From the NCBI RefSeq assembly GCF_003205615.1, contig NZ_PYBV01000046.1, forward strand, positions 29,908-93,907: a stretch of 64,000 nucleotides of DNA, given 5' to 3'. The translations under genes and the position numbers were made by a program. The notes under the pieces were generated by a model. That model had not been told where the DNA came from. It made no database searches and saw only the letters and a list, made by a program, of their open reading frames with translations. Origin of the DNA: Micromonospora arborensis. Its GTDB lineage: Bacteria; Actinomycetota; Actinomycetes; Mycobacteriales; Micromonosporaceae. This document shows, piece by piece, positions 16,552 to 25,543 of the stretch; positions within the stretch are counted from its first letter, which is position 1; each line of letters begins with the position of its first letter.

Positions 16552-18837
16552 ATGTCCGCCCTGGACCCGTACCCCGCTCCGCCCGGGCGCCACGACGCCT
16601 CGCGGCTGTACCGGCTCGGCCGCCTGCTGGCCGCCCGCCGGCGCACCGTACTCGTGCTGGCCGCGCTGGTCACCGTCCTCGCCGGCGTCTTCGGGGCCGG
16701 CGCGATGAACGCCCTGTCCCTGTCCCGCTTCGAGTCGCCCGGCGCCGAGTCCGTCCGCGCGGACGCACTGCTGCACGAGCGGTTCGGCACCGGCAGCCCC
16801 AACCTGCTGCTGCTCGTCACCGCGAAGGCCGGCACCGTCGACAGCCCGGAGGTCGCCGAGGCCGGTCGGGCGCTGACCACGGAACTCAGCGGGCAGGCCG
16901 AGGTCGCCGACGCCGGCTCCTACTGGACGTACGACTCCAGCCCGGCGCTGCGCAGCAAGGACGGCACCCGGGCGTTGGTGGTGGCCTGGCTGCCGGGCTC
17001 GGCGACCGAGGCGCGTGAGGCGCTGGCCGACCTGTCGCCGCGCTTCACCCGTGACAGCGGTCCGATCACGGTGGCCGTCGGCGGGCAGGACGAGGTGTTC
17101 CGTCAGGTCGCCACCCAGGCCCGGATGGACTTCATCCGCGCCGAGGTCGTCGTCCTGCCGGTGGTGTTCCTGCTGCTGCTCTGGGTCTACCGCCGGCTGT
17201 CCGCGGCGCTGCTCACCATCGGGGTCGGGCTGTTCGCGATGCTCACCACCCTCGCCCTGCTCCGGGTGATCACCCTGTTCACCGAGGTGTCCACGTTCGC
17301 CGCGAACCTGACCCTGGTCCTCGGCCTCGGTCTCGGCATCGACTACAGCCTGTTCGTCATCTTCCGGTTCCGCGAGGAACTCGCCCGCGGCCGGGACGCC
17401 GCCTCGGCGGCGGCCAGTGCGACCCAGACCGCAGGCCGGACGGTCGTGTTCAGCGGCGTCACCGTCGCGGCCTCGCTGGCGATACTGCTCGCCCTGCCGT
17501 TCCCGTTCCTGCGCTCCTTCGCGTACGCCGGGGTCCTGGTCGTGGCCACCTCGGTGCTCGGCGCGGTGATCGTGCTTCCCGCGGCGCTGGCCGGCCTCGG
17601 GGCCCGGGTGGCCCGGCGCGGTGTCACGGCGACCCCCGACCTGGAGCGCGGCCGTTGGTACCGCCTCGCCCTCGGCGTCATGCGCCGGCCGCTGCTGATC
17701 GGCGGCGCCGCGGTGGTGATCCTGCTGCTGCTCGGCGCGCCCTTCCTCGGCGTCCGCTTCGGGCTGCCCGACGAGCGGATCCTGCCCGCCGACGCGACCA
17801 GTCGCCTGGTGCAGGAACACATCCGCGCCGACTTCGCCGTCGAGCAGAGCGACGCGATCCAGGTCGTCGCCGCGGGTCTGGCCGACCCGGCGACGCGCGA
17901 GGCCGACGTCGCCAGCTACGCCGCCGCGCTGTCCCGGCTGCCCGGGGTGTTCCAGGTGGACTCCCGCGCCGGCTCGTTCAGCGGGGGCGAGCAGGTCCGC
18001 CCGCCGACCGACCGGTTCGACGCCGAGCGCGGCACCTGGCTGTCGGTCATCCCGACCACGGCCGCCCTCGACGGGGACGTGCCGGCCCTGGTGGGCTCCG
18101 TACGGGCCGTCGAGGCACCCTTCCCGGTCCTGGTGGGCGGGTTCCCCGCCGACATGACGGACTTCCGCGACCGGTTGCTGAACCGGCTGCCGCTGGTCAT
18201 CGTGCTGGTGCTGGCCGTGACGTTCGTGATCCTGTTCCTGATGAGCGGCAGCCTGCTGGTTCCGGTGAAGGCGACCGTCCTCAACGTCCTGAGCCTGTCG
18301 GTGCTGTTCGGCGCGTTGGTCTGGGTCTTCCAGGACGGGCACGGGGCGGGACTGATCGGGTTCACCGCCACCGGCCGGATGGAACCCAGCATCCCGATCC
18401 TGATGTTCTGCGTCGCGTACGGCCTGTCCATGGACTACGAGGTCTTCATGATCTCCCGGATCCGGGAGGAGTACGACCGCACCGGCGACCTGGTCCGCTC
18501 GGTGGCCACCGGTATCCAGCGCGGCGGGCCCCTGATCACCGCCGCCGCCGGGATCATGGCGTTGACCTTCGCCGCGTACGCGACCGGCCGGGTCGGGTTC
18601 CTGCAGATGCTCGGGGTCAGCATGGCGCTGGCCGTGCTCGTCGACGCGACCCTGATCCGGGCCGTGCTGATGCCCGCGTTCATGCGGCTGGCCGGCACCG
18701 CCAACTGGTGGGCACCCGGTCCGCTGCGCCGGCTGCACCGCCGCATCGGCCTCAGTGAGTCCGAACCGGCCGCCGTACCGGCCGCACCCCCGGAGCCGAT
18801 GGCGCAACTGAACCCGGCGGCGCGTGTCGGCGAGTGA
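16552..18837 (+). CDS. MMPL/RND-family transporter
   Basis: 761 residues starting at ATG 16552 after taggagag. The layout is RND/MmpL: one TM near residue 30, an extracytoplasmic loop, six TMs (about 190-370, including LTLVLGLGLGIDYSLFVIFRFREE with the key Asp-Tyr pair), a second loop, and six more TMs with MFCVAYGLSMDYEVFMISRI. The paired GIDYS/SMDYE motifs are the proton-relay residues of the family. It exports lipids or drugs. The gene is divergent from marR, a common resistance layout. Confidence 0.93.
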   Translation: MSALDPYPAPPGRHDASRLYRLGRLLAARRRTVLVLAALVTVLAGVFGAGAMNALSLSRFESPGAESVRADALLHERFGTGSPNLLLLVTAKAGTVDSPEVAEAGRALTTELSGQAEVADAGSYWTYDSSPALRSKDGTRALVVAWLPGSATEAREALADLSPRFTRDSGPITVAVGGQDEVFRQVATQARMDFIRAEVVVLPVVFLLLLWVYRRLSAALLTIGVGLFAMLTTLALLRVITLFTEVSTFAANLTLVLGLGLGIDYSLFVIFRFREELARGRDAASAAASATQTAGRTVVFSGVTVAASLAILLALPFPFLRSFAYAGVLVVATSVLGAVIVLPAALAGLGARVARRGVTATPDLERGRWYRLALGVMRRPLLIGGAAVVILLLLGAPFLGVRFGLPDERILPADATSRLVQEHIRADFAVEQSDAIQVVAAGLADPATREADVASYAAALSRLPGVFQVDSRAGSFSGGEQVRPPTDRFDAERGTWLSVIPTTAALDGDVPALVGSVRAVEAPFPVLVGGFPADMTDFRDRLLNRLPLVIVLVLAVTFVILFLMSGSLLVPVKATVLNVLSLSVLFGALVWVFQDGHGAGLIGFTATGRMEPSIPILMFCVAYGLSMDYEVFMISRIREEYDRTGDLVRSVATGIQRGGPLITAAAGIMALTFAAYATGRVGFLQMLGVSMALAVLVDATLIRAVLMPAFMRLAGTANWWAPGPLRRLHRRIGLSESEPAAVPAAPPEPMAQLNPAARVGE

Positions 18838-19063
18838 GCGTCCCGCCGGTCGGGGCCCACGGTGGCTGGCTGGCTCTGTAGGTTGTCGAGGTGGATGATG
18901 CCGAACTACTTGAGCTGTGCTGTTCGGTGCATCGCCCACTGAGCTGCTGCGTCGCTGGTTGGCCGCCGGCTGGCTGGCATGGCATGGGCGGCGACCACCG
19001 GGCAGACTCGACGCCGTGTCGGCAAGGCGAGCTTCCTCGGCGGGTGCGGGGAAACGACATCCC

Positions 19064-20260
19064 GTGACGTCGGGCCGGCGGTGGGAGCAGGTGGGGCGCA
19101 GCGGGGTCTACCTGCTGGGCTCATTGGTCTCCGGGGTTGCCACGGTGCTCGCGTTGCCGCTGCTGTGCATCCTGCGGCTCGCCCGGTTCTGGGCGAACTG
19201 GCACCGTGAGCGTGCCAGCAGGCTACTCGGTGCGGCGTCGGCGTCGCGTCCTGTTCGGCGCGCGACGGGACGTCGGGCATGGGCCGGTCCGGTCACGGTC
19301 CGCACATCTCGCGCGCTGCTCTGGCTGCCGGTGAACGCGATGACCGGTGTGGTGTTCGGCCTGCCCGCCCTGCTGTGCGTGGGTAACGTCGTCCTCGCTG
19401 TGATCGCCACGCCACTGTGGTGGGCGTTCGGGCTGGAGGATCGGCCACGGCTGTTCATCGACGTTCCGGTGACGGGCTGGGCGACAGCTCTCACCCTCGG
19501 TCCACTACAGATCCTCCTGCTTACCGCGCTGGCGTACGTGGCTTTCCCGCCGCTGGCTCGCGCGCACGCGCGGATCTGCCTGGCGGTGCTGTCGGACTCG
19601 ACGGAGGAACAGCTCGCCGAGCGGGTTGCCGTGTTGACTCGCACCCGCGCCGACGTGCTCGACGCGCACGGCGCGGAGCTGCGCCGGATCGAACGCGATC
19701 TGCACGACGGCACCCAGGCCCGGCTGGTGGCCATCGCGATGCGGCTGGCCGTGGCCCGGCAGGCGTTCTCCGACAATCCGCGGGACGAGCGGTTGGTGGA
19801 AGAACTCCTTCGGGACGCACACGAAGGAACCGAAGAGGCGATGACCGAACTGCGCGGGGTGATCCGATCCGTCTATCCGCCGATTCTCGCCGACCGGGGT
19901 CTGGACGGTGCCCTGACGGCCGTGACCACCGGCTGCGGGGTGCCGACGCGGCTGGACGTCGGCGACCTCGATCGGGTGCCGCCCGCCGTGGAGGCCGTCG
20001 TCTACTTCGCCGTCGCCGAGACACTCACCAACGTCACCAGACACAGCCGAGCGACCGCGGCCGGCGTACGGGTCAGCCGCACGGCGGACCGGTTGTCAGT
20101 GTTGGTCACCGACAACGGTACCGGCGGCGCCGACGATCGGCGGGGCACCGGCATAGCCGGCATCCGTCGTCGGGTACTCGCCCTCGACGGCACTCTCGAA
20201 GTCGACAGCCCGGCCGGCGGGCCGACGGCCATCACCGTGGAGCTGCCGTGCGGGTGGTGA
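19064..20260 (+). CDS. Two-component sensor histidine kinase, NarL/LiaS class
   Basis: Hydrophobic segments (VYLLGSLVSGVATVLALPLL; TGVVFGLPALLCVGNVVL; GPLQILLLTALAYVAF) form a membrane sensor. The HisKA_3 dimerisation box LRRIERDLHDGTQARLVAIA carries the phosphorylated His, and the HATPase has an N-box (AETLTNVTRHS) and a G-box (DNGTGGADDRRGTGIAGIRRR). I favour GTG 19064, which has ggggaa about 9 nt upstream; GTG 19016 is an alternative. The gene overlaps the response regulator by 13 bp, so the two are co-translated. It is convergent with a MacB-type exporter, a plausible target. Confidence 0.9.
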   Translation: MTSGRRWEQVGRSGVYLLGSLVSGVATVLALPLLCILRLARFWANWHRERASRLLGAASASRPVRRATGRRAWAGPVTVRTSRALLWLPVNAMTGVVFGLPALLCVGNVVLAVIATPLWWAFGLEDRPRLFIDVPVTGWATALTLGPLQILLLTALAYVAFPPLARAHARICLAVLSDSTEEQLAERVAVLTRTRADVLDAHGAELRRIERDLHDGTQARLVAIAMRLAVARQAFSDNPRDERLVEELLRDAHEGTEEAMTELRGVIRSVYPPILADRGLDGALTAVTTGCGVPTRLDVGDLDRVPPAVEAVVYFAVAETLTNVTRHSRATAAGVRVSRTADRLSVLVTDNGTGGADDRRGTGIAGIRRRVLALDGTLEVDSPAGGPTAITVELPCGW

Positions 20261-20898
20261 TCGCCGAAGACAACGTGCTGCTGTCCACCGGACTGGAACT
20301 GCTGTTGGGGCGCGCGGGCTTCCAGATCGTCGCCATCGCCGATGACGCGGTGGGTTTTCTCGCCGCCGTGCGACAGCACCGACCCGACGTTACGATCGTC
20401 GATGTCCGGCTGCCGCCGTCGTTTCGCGACGAAGGAATCCGAGCAGCCCTGCAGGCCCGCCGGGAGCACCCCGGTCTGCCGGTCCTGGTGCTGTCGCAAT
20501 ACGTCGAGCAGCAGTACGCCGCCGAGCTGCTCTCCAGCACCGGCGGCGGCGTCGGCTATCTCCTGAAGGACCGGGTCAGCCGGGTGGACGAGTTCGTCGA
20601 CGCCCTGCGTCGCGTCGCCGCCGGTGGTACCGCAATGGACCCCGATGTCATCGCGCAACTCGTCCAACGCGCCGGCGACCCGATCGCCGCCCTCACTCCC
20701 CGCGAACACGAGGTGCTCGCGTTGATGGCACAGGGGCACGACAACAACGCCATCGCTGCGCAGCTGGTCATCACCGACAATGGTGTCCACAAGCACATCG
20801 GCAACATCTTCGCCAAGCTCGGCCTAGCGGTGACCGACAGCGGCCATCGCCGCGTACTCGCCGTCCTCGCCTACCTCAACGCCGCGCGGGCCACCTGA
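20248..20898 (+). CDS. Response regulator, NarL/LuxR family
   Basis: 216 residues: a receiver domain with acidic pocket (RVVIAEDN), phospho-Asp in VTIVDVRLPP, the conserved Ser/Thr position in LVLSQYVE and Lys in YLLKDRVS, then a LuxR-type HTH (LTPREHEVLALMAQGHDNNAIA, VHKHIGNIFAKLGL). Start GTG 20248 lies inside the kinase gene. The insertion PPSFRDEGI after the phospho-Asp is typical of this kinase-linked subgroup. It ends 34 bp from the convergent ABC permease gene. Confidence 0.92.
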   Translation: MRVVIAEDNVLLSTGLELLLGRAGFQIVAIADDAVGFLAAVRQHRPDVTIVDVRLPPSFRDEGIRAALQARREHPGLPVLVLSQYVEQQYAAELLSSTGGGVGYLLKDRVSRVDEFVDALRRVAAGGTAMDPDVIAQLVQRAGDPIAALTPREHEVLALMAQGHDNNAIAAQLVITDNGVHKHIGNIFAKLGLAVTDSGHRRVLAVLAYLNAARAT

Positions 20899-20932
20899 AC
20901 GGTCGCTGATCTGGTCCGGTCTTCGTCGTTGG

Positions 20933-23542
20933 TCACTCGCGCCCGCCGATCGCGTCCACCGGCGCGGGTCGCAACGCGTACCGGGTGGCCATCCTGATCG
21001 CGCCCCAGGAGAGTGCGATGGTGAGCGCCGCGATCGCGATGAGCCCGGTGAGGGAAATGCTGGGAACGGGCGACTTCGTCAGTCCGAGGCTGATGCCGAT
21101 CAGCGGCGGGACCGTTGCCAGCAGACCGAACAGCAGCGCCGAGGAGACGACGATCCTGGCCTCGCCGTTCATCATCGCGCGGAGCTGGTCTCGGCTGCCG
21201 CCGATGAGTTGCAGCATCGCGAACTCGCGAACCCGCGCTGTCGTGGCCATCACGAGGGTGTTCACCACGGCAATGGCGATGTAGCCGAGCAGTACGGTCT
21301 GGAACAGCAGGTTCAGCGCCCAGTCACCCGAGCCGCCGGGCCCAGGGGTGGCCAGGAACGTCTGCCGGTCGCCGACCTGAACTGTCGGGTAGCGCTCGAC
21401 GGCGCCACGCAGCGCGGCGGTGAGTGCCTCTGGGTCGGTCCCGTCCACCGATCTGATCAGCACCGCGGTGTCCGTTCGAGCGGTGGTGTGGGCGACGACG
21501 AGGTCGTTGGGCAGGGTGACATCCCCGAAACCCAGGCTGTTCTCGTAGATCGCCGCCACCCGTGGCTTGACCAGCGTGCCGTCACCGAGCCGGAGCTCGA
21601 TCGTCCCGCCGATCTTCGCGCCGACGGTCTGCGCGACGATCCGGCTCAGCGCCACCGCCTCGCCCCTAAGTTCCGCTATGTCACCCTGGTCCACCGCGAG
21701 ATCCATGGTTTCGGAGAGCCGAACGGGCGCCACACCCTGGGCGGCGAACACCTTGGTCGCGGTGCTGTCCTCGGACGGAAAGGTCAACAGCACCTGCATC
21801 CGTGCCACCGGCGTCGCCGTGGCGACGCCGGGCAGGCCGCGCACGGCGTCCATGACCTCCGGAGACACCCCGGCGCCGGACGACGCGGTCAGCACGTGGT
21901 CGGCACGCAGGCCGTCCTCGAGTTGGTGCTGCGCCCCCGCGATCGCCGTGGAGGCGCCGAACACCTGCACGGCGGCCAGGGTCACGCCCATGGCCAGCGG
22001 TACGGTGGCCGAACTCAGCCGCTGCGAGTTGGCCCGCGCGTTGGCCAGGGCGAGGAAGCCGCTGGCCGTGGACTGCCGGTTCACGAGCGAGCCGAACAGC
22101 ACGATGGCGCCCTGAAGCAGCAGGGGTCCGAGACACCCGAGCGCCACGACGAACAACAGGACCGCGCTCCCCGCGGTATCGGCGGCCGAGTCGCCCGGCG
22201 ACGCGACGTTGCCCAGGGTCAGCAGCAGGCCGAGCGGGATGAGTAGGACGCCGATGGTCAGCCGGATCCAGCCGAGTTTCCTGGGCTCGACCGTGGCGTC
22301 TCCGAGCGCCTCGACCGGGCTGACCTTGGCCATTCGACGTGCGACCAGCCAGCCGGCAAGCCGGCCGCTGGTCATGCACAGCACCAGCGAAGCGAGGACG
22401 GGCAACAACCCCACCCGCATCTGGAAGTCCGGAGGCATCGCGTCCGCGAGGACGAACACGCCGCGCATGACGAACGCGAGTCCCACGCCAGGCAGTGCGC
22501 CGACCACGGCGCCCACCGACGACACGACTGTCATTTCGGCGCCGATCATCGAGCGGATCTGCTGGGGTGTCGCGCCGATGGCGCGCAACAGGGCCAGTTC
22601 TCGTCTGCGCTGGCGCACCGACAGGGCCAGGGTGCTCGCCACCACGAACACCACGATCAGCACCATGGTGCCGCCGAACGACGCCGCCGTCTCGACCACC
22701 AGGCTGCGGGCGTCGCCCACGTCCAGGAACTCCACGTCGCCGCGTCCGGCGCCGGTGTGGGCCACCACGCCCGGCACGGTGGCCGTGATGCGCTCGGCCA
22801 ACTGCTGCGGTGTGACACCGGGCGCGGCGAGCACGCCGATGGCGTCCACCCGGTCCGGACGGCCGGACAGCGTGGTCGCCTGGTCGTCGGTGACGAACAC
22901 GGCGGACTGCCGGTCCAACCCGTCCCCCGGCGCGGTAGCGATGCCCACCACGCGGTAGGACGACGGGATCGAGCCGACCACCAGGCGCACCGTCGCGTCG
23001 AGCGACACGTGGGCGCGCGCGGCGAGGTCGGTGTCGAGCACGACTTCGTCGGGCGCGGCGGGCGCCCGGCCCTCACGGACCCGGAACGGCGCGAGCGCCG
23101 CAGTGGACCAGCCGTGCCCGAACACCGGGAAGCCGTCCGGGCCGGCCACCGCGTCGCCGTCCGAGGTCAGCACGCTGACCTCGACGTTGACGTCTCCGAG
23201 GGCCGAAGCAACACCGGGCACCGCGGCGACAGCGGCGACCTTGTCGGCGGGCAGGGTGACGCGCTCGCTGTAGCGGACCTCGGAGGTCTCGTCCAGCCAG
23301 TACGACTGCTGAGCGCCGAGGACCACCGCCGTTCCCGAGTAGCGCTCGGGGCTCACGCCGGTGCCAAGCCCGGACACCAGCAGCGTCCCGCAGGCGGTGA
23401 TCACCGCTGAGCCCGCGGCGATCGCGACGAAGGAGCCGACGAAACCGCCCTTGCGCCCCTTGATCGTGCTCCATGCCAGCGACAGATCTTTGCGGTACGG
23501 CACCACGAGGCGGACCAACCGCCGAATGCGCCGGATCACCAC
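20933..23542 (-). CDS. ABC transporter permease, MacB/FtsX family
   Basis: 869 residues. An N-terminal TM (about 33-57) is followed by a large extracytoplasmic domain and three TMs with the FtsX core (STLALSVRQRRRELALLRAIGATPQQIRSM). A second half repeats this: another TM, an external domain, and a last TM set with ATTARVREFAMLQLIGGSRDQLRAMM. Such duplicated permeases act with a LolD/MacB-type ATPase in peptide, antibiotic or lipid export, or as mechanotransmission devices. The GTG start overlaps the ATPase stop by 7 bp. Confidence 0.9.
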   Translation of the reverse strand: MVIRRIRRLVRLVVPYRKDLSLAWSTIKGRKGGFVGSFVAIAAGSAVITACGTLLVSGLGTGVSPERYSGTAVVLGAQQSYWLDETSEVRYSERVTLPADKVAAVAAVPGVASALGDVNVEVSVLTSDGDAVAGPDGFPVFGHGWSTAALAPFRVREGRAPAAPDEVVLDTDLAARAHVSLDATVRLVVGSIPSSYRVVGIATAPGDGLDRQSAVFVTDDQATTLSGRPDRVDAIGVLAAPGVTPQQLAERITATVPGVVAHTGAGRGDVEFLDVGDARSLVVETAASFGGTMVLIVVFVVASTLALSVRQRRRELALLRAIGATPQQIRSMIGAEMTVVSSVGAVVGALPGVGLAFVMRGVFVLADAMPPDFQMRVGLLPVLASLVLCMTSGRLAGWLVARRMAKVSPVEALGDATVEPRKLGWIRLTIGVLLIPLGLLLTLGNVASPGDSAADTAGSAVLLFVVALGCLGPLLLQGAIVLFGSLVNRQSTASGFLALANARANSQRLSSATVPLAMGVTLAAVQVFGASTAIAGAQHQLEDGLRADHVLTASSGAGVSPEVMDAVRGLPGVATATPVARMQVLLTFPSEDSTATKVFAAQGVAPVRLSETMDLAVDQGDIAELRGEAVALSRIVAQTVGAKIGGTIELRLGDGTLVKPRVAAIYENSLGFGDVTLPNDLVVAHTTARTDTAVLIRSVDGTDPEALTAALRGAVERYPTVQVGDRQTFLATPGPGGSGDWALNLLFQTVLLGYIAIAVVNTLVMATTARVREFAMLQLIGGSRDQLRAMMNGEARIVVSSALLFGLLATVPPLIGISLGLTKSPVPSISLTGLIAIAALTIALSWGAIRMATRYALRPAPVDAIGGRE

Positions 23543-24363
23543 TCGCCCAAGTGCGTCATGCGCGACGCAACCTGCTCCGCAGTGGGGCGGGTCAGCTCGC
23601 CCGCGATCCTGCCGTCGGCGAGGAACACCACCGAGTCGGCGAAGGAGGCGGCGACCGGGTCATGGGTGACCATCAGCACCGTCTGCCCCATGCCGTCCAC
23701 CACATGCCGCAGCAGTTCCAGAACCCGTTTGCTGGACCGGGTATCCAGGGCACCGGTCGGCTCGTCCGCGACCACCACCTCGGGGTTTGTGATCAGCGCG
23801 CGGGCCACCGCGACTCGCTGCTGTTGACCGCCGGAAAGCTCGCCCGGCCGCCGCTTGACGTGCTCGCCGAGGCCGACCGCGGTGAGCACTTCTCGCAGGA
23901 ACCCCTGGTCGGTCTTCCGGTCCGCCAGCCGCAGCGGCAGCGTGACGTTCTGCTCGACGGTCAGCGCCCCCAGCAGGTTGTACGCCTGGAAGACGAACCC
24001 GATCCGGTCGCGCCGCAGCTCGGTCAACTCGCTCTCCGGCCGGCCGGACAACTCCGTGTCACCCAGCATGACCCGGCCCGACGTGGGCCGGTCCAGGCCG
24101 GCCGCGCAGTTCAGAAACGTGCTCTTGCCCGATCCGGACGGGCCCATGACGGCGGTGAACGTACCGCGTGGGAACGCGGCTGTCACCGCGTCGAGAGCCC
24201 GTACCGCGTTCTTTCCCGACCCGTACTCCTTCGACACCGACTCCAGGCGCACGGCGTAGGACGATGTTCCGGACGTCGGCACTGAGGGGGTGTCTAGCGG
24301 GTCGGTCGCGGCGGTCTCGGCCTGCGGGACGCGCCGTCTCGACGGGCCCCTGAGTGATCTCAT
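23536..24363 (-). CDS. ABC transporter ATP-binding protein, LolD/MacB family
   Basis: 275 residues from ATG 24363. Walker A GPSGSGKST, Q-loop FVFQAYNLL, signature LSGGQQQRVAVARAL, Walker B VVVADEPTGALD and H-loop VTHD are all intact. A roughly 40-residue Ser/Thr/Pro-containing N-terminal extension precedes the fold. TAGCAT lies 8 nt upstream of ATG, so the transcript may be leaderless. It forms an operon with the downstream permease, and the two-component genes point toward it from the other side. Confidence 0.92.
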   Translation of the reverse strand: MRSLRGPSRRRVPQAETAATDPLDTPSVPTSGTSSYAVRLESVSKEYGSGKNAVRALDAVTAAFPRGTFTAVMGPSGSGKSTFLNCAAGLDRPTSGRVMLGDTELSGRPESELTELRRDRIGFVFQAYNLLGALTVEQNVTLPLRLADRKTDQGFLREVLTAVGLGEHVKRRPGELSGGQQQRVAVARALITNPEVVVADEPTGALDTRSSKRVLELLRHVVDGMGQTVLMVTHDPVAASFADSVVFLADGRIAGELTRPTAEQVASRMTHLGEW

Positions 24364-24550
24364 GCCGTCCGATGCTAGGAACGACGGCTGCCCGGTGCCG
24401 ATACCGCACGCCACCGAATACGAGGTACAGCTGGCTGTAGTGCCGGTGAAGCAGTACGACGCTCAGGGCGGCGAACTCCTGAGTCTGCGGGCACGACGTT
24501 TCACGTTCCGGGCACCTACCAGAGACCGCCGCGCCGGTAGGGTCGTCGGC

Positions 24551-25495
24551 GTGGATCTGGACGCCATCGCCGCGCGGCTCGGGGTGCCCGTCGAGGACGT
24601 CGAGCGCGTGCACCAACTCGCCGGCGATCGACCGTCGGCTCCGCTGCCCGCCAGGGCCGACGCGCCCGTGATCCTCGACCGGCTCGCGGTGCGACCGGAC
24701 GACGCCGCCGAGATCATGGCGGGCTGGCCCGACCCCGACTCGCCATTGTGGACTCCGGAGCTGCGCTGGCTGCTCGACCGCTCGATCGCCCTGGTCCGCG
24801 CCGACCTCGGCGGTCACGGCTGGTTGTCGCCCGGTCCGGAGCTGCCGCGCGAACGAGGGCCCGCCTGGCAGCACCTGTATGTGTACGCGTACCTGGCCCT
24901 GGTCGACGTCGCCCGGGGCTACCACCGCGACCACGGCATCCCCGATGCCGTGTCGTGGTTGAGCCTCGCGGACCTGGGCCGCAACCTCGCCATCGACCGG
25001 CGGATGCGCCGCGAGGGCTGGCCGGTCATGCAGAGTTGGCTGACGCTGCACGTTCGCGGCAGCGTCTACGAGCTGGGCCGGCTGCAACACCACCCGGGCG
25101 ACGGGGCCATCGGCCTGCACGTCCCCGACACGGGGCCGCTGACCCCGGAGGCGGTCGCGGCGTCGCTCGACGACGCGCGTGCGTTCTTCCCGCGCCACTT
25201 CCCCGACGAGGCCTACACCGCGTTCTCCTGCGGCTCGTGGCTGCTCGACCCGCAGTTGCGGGAATACCTGCCCGAAGGCTCCAACATCGCCCGGTTCCAG
25301 CAGATGTTCGAGCTGGACCCCTACCAGGAGCAGGACGGTCCGGACGCCGACGTCGAGGTGCTGCGTTTCGTGTTCCGCACCCTGAGCACGCCGCTCGACC
25401 AGTTGCCCCGCCGCACCGTGCTCCAGCGCGCGATCGTCGACCACCTCAGGGCCGGCCGCCACTGGCACTGGCGGCACGGCCGCTTCCCGATCTAG
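24551..25495 (+). CDS. Acyltransferase-domain protein (DUF5596 / GNAT C-terminal type)
   Basis: 314 residues from GTG 24551 (MDLDAIAARLGV); the in-frame sequence upstream lacks family character. The N-terminal half is helical (LGVPVEDVERVHQLAG). The C-terminal half, with SWLTLHVRGSVYELGRLQ, AIGLHVPDTGPLTPEAV and DEAYTAFSCGSWLLDPQL, matches the paired acyltransferase domains described as DUF5596 plus a GNAT-like C-terminus in actinobacteria. The biochemical role is not known. The gene is divergent from the ABC ATPase and ends at a strong terminator. Confidence 0.72.
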   Translation: MDLDAIAARLGVPVEDVERVHQLAGDRPSAPLPARADAPVILDRLAVRPDDAAEIMAGWPDPDSPLWTPELRWLLDRSIALVRADLGGHGWLSPGPELPRERGPAWQHLYVYAYLALVDVARGYHRDHGIPDAVSWLSLADLGRNLAIDRRMRREGWPVMQSWLTLHVRGSVYELGRLQHHPGDGAIGLHVPDTGPLTPEAVAASLDDARAFFPRHFPDEAYTAFSCGSWLLDPQLREYLPEGSNIARFQQMFELDPYQEQDGPDADVEVLRFVFRTLSTPLDQLPRRTVLQRAIVDHLRAGRHWHWRHGRFPI

Positions 25496-25502
25496 GGTCG
25501 GC

Positions 25503-25535
25503 GGGCCCGGCCTGGTCACCGACCGGGCCGGGCCC
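25503..25535. terminator. Bidirectional hairpin terminator
   Basis: A 15-bp stem (gggcccggcc, one T-G wobble, then ggtc pairing with gacc) and a 3-nt loop separate two convergent genes. There is no T-tract, as is common for actinobacterial terminators. Confidence 0.7.
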
Positions 25536-25543
25536 ACCACCCG

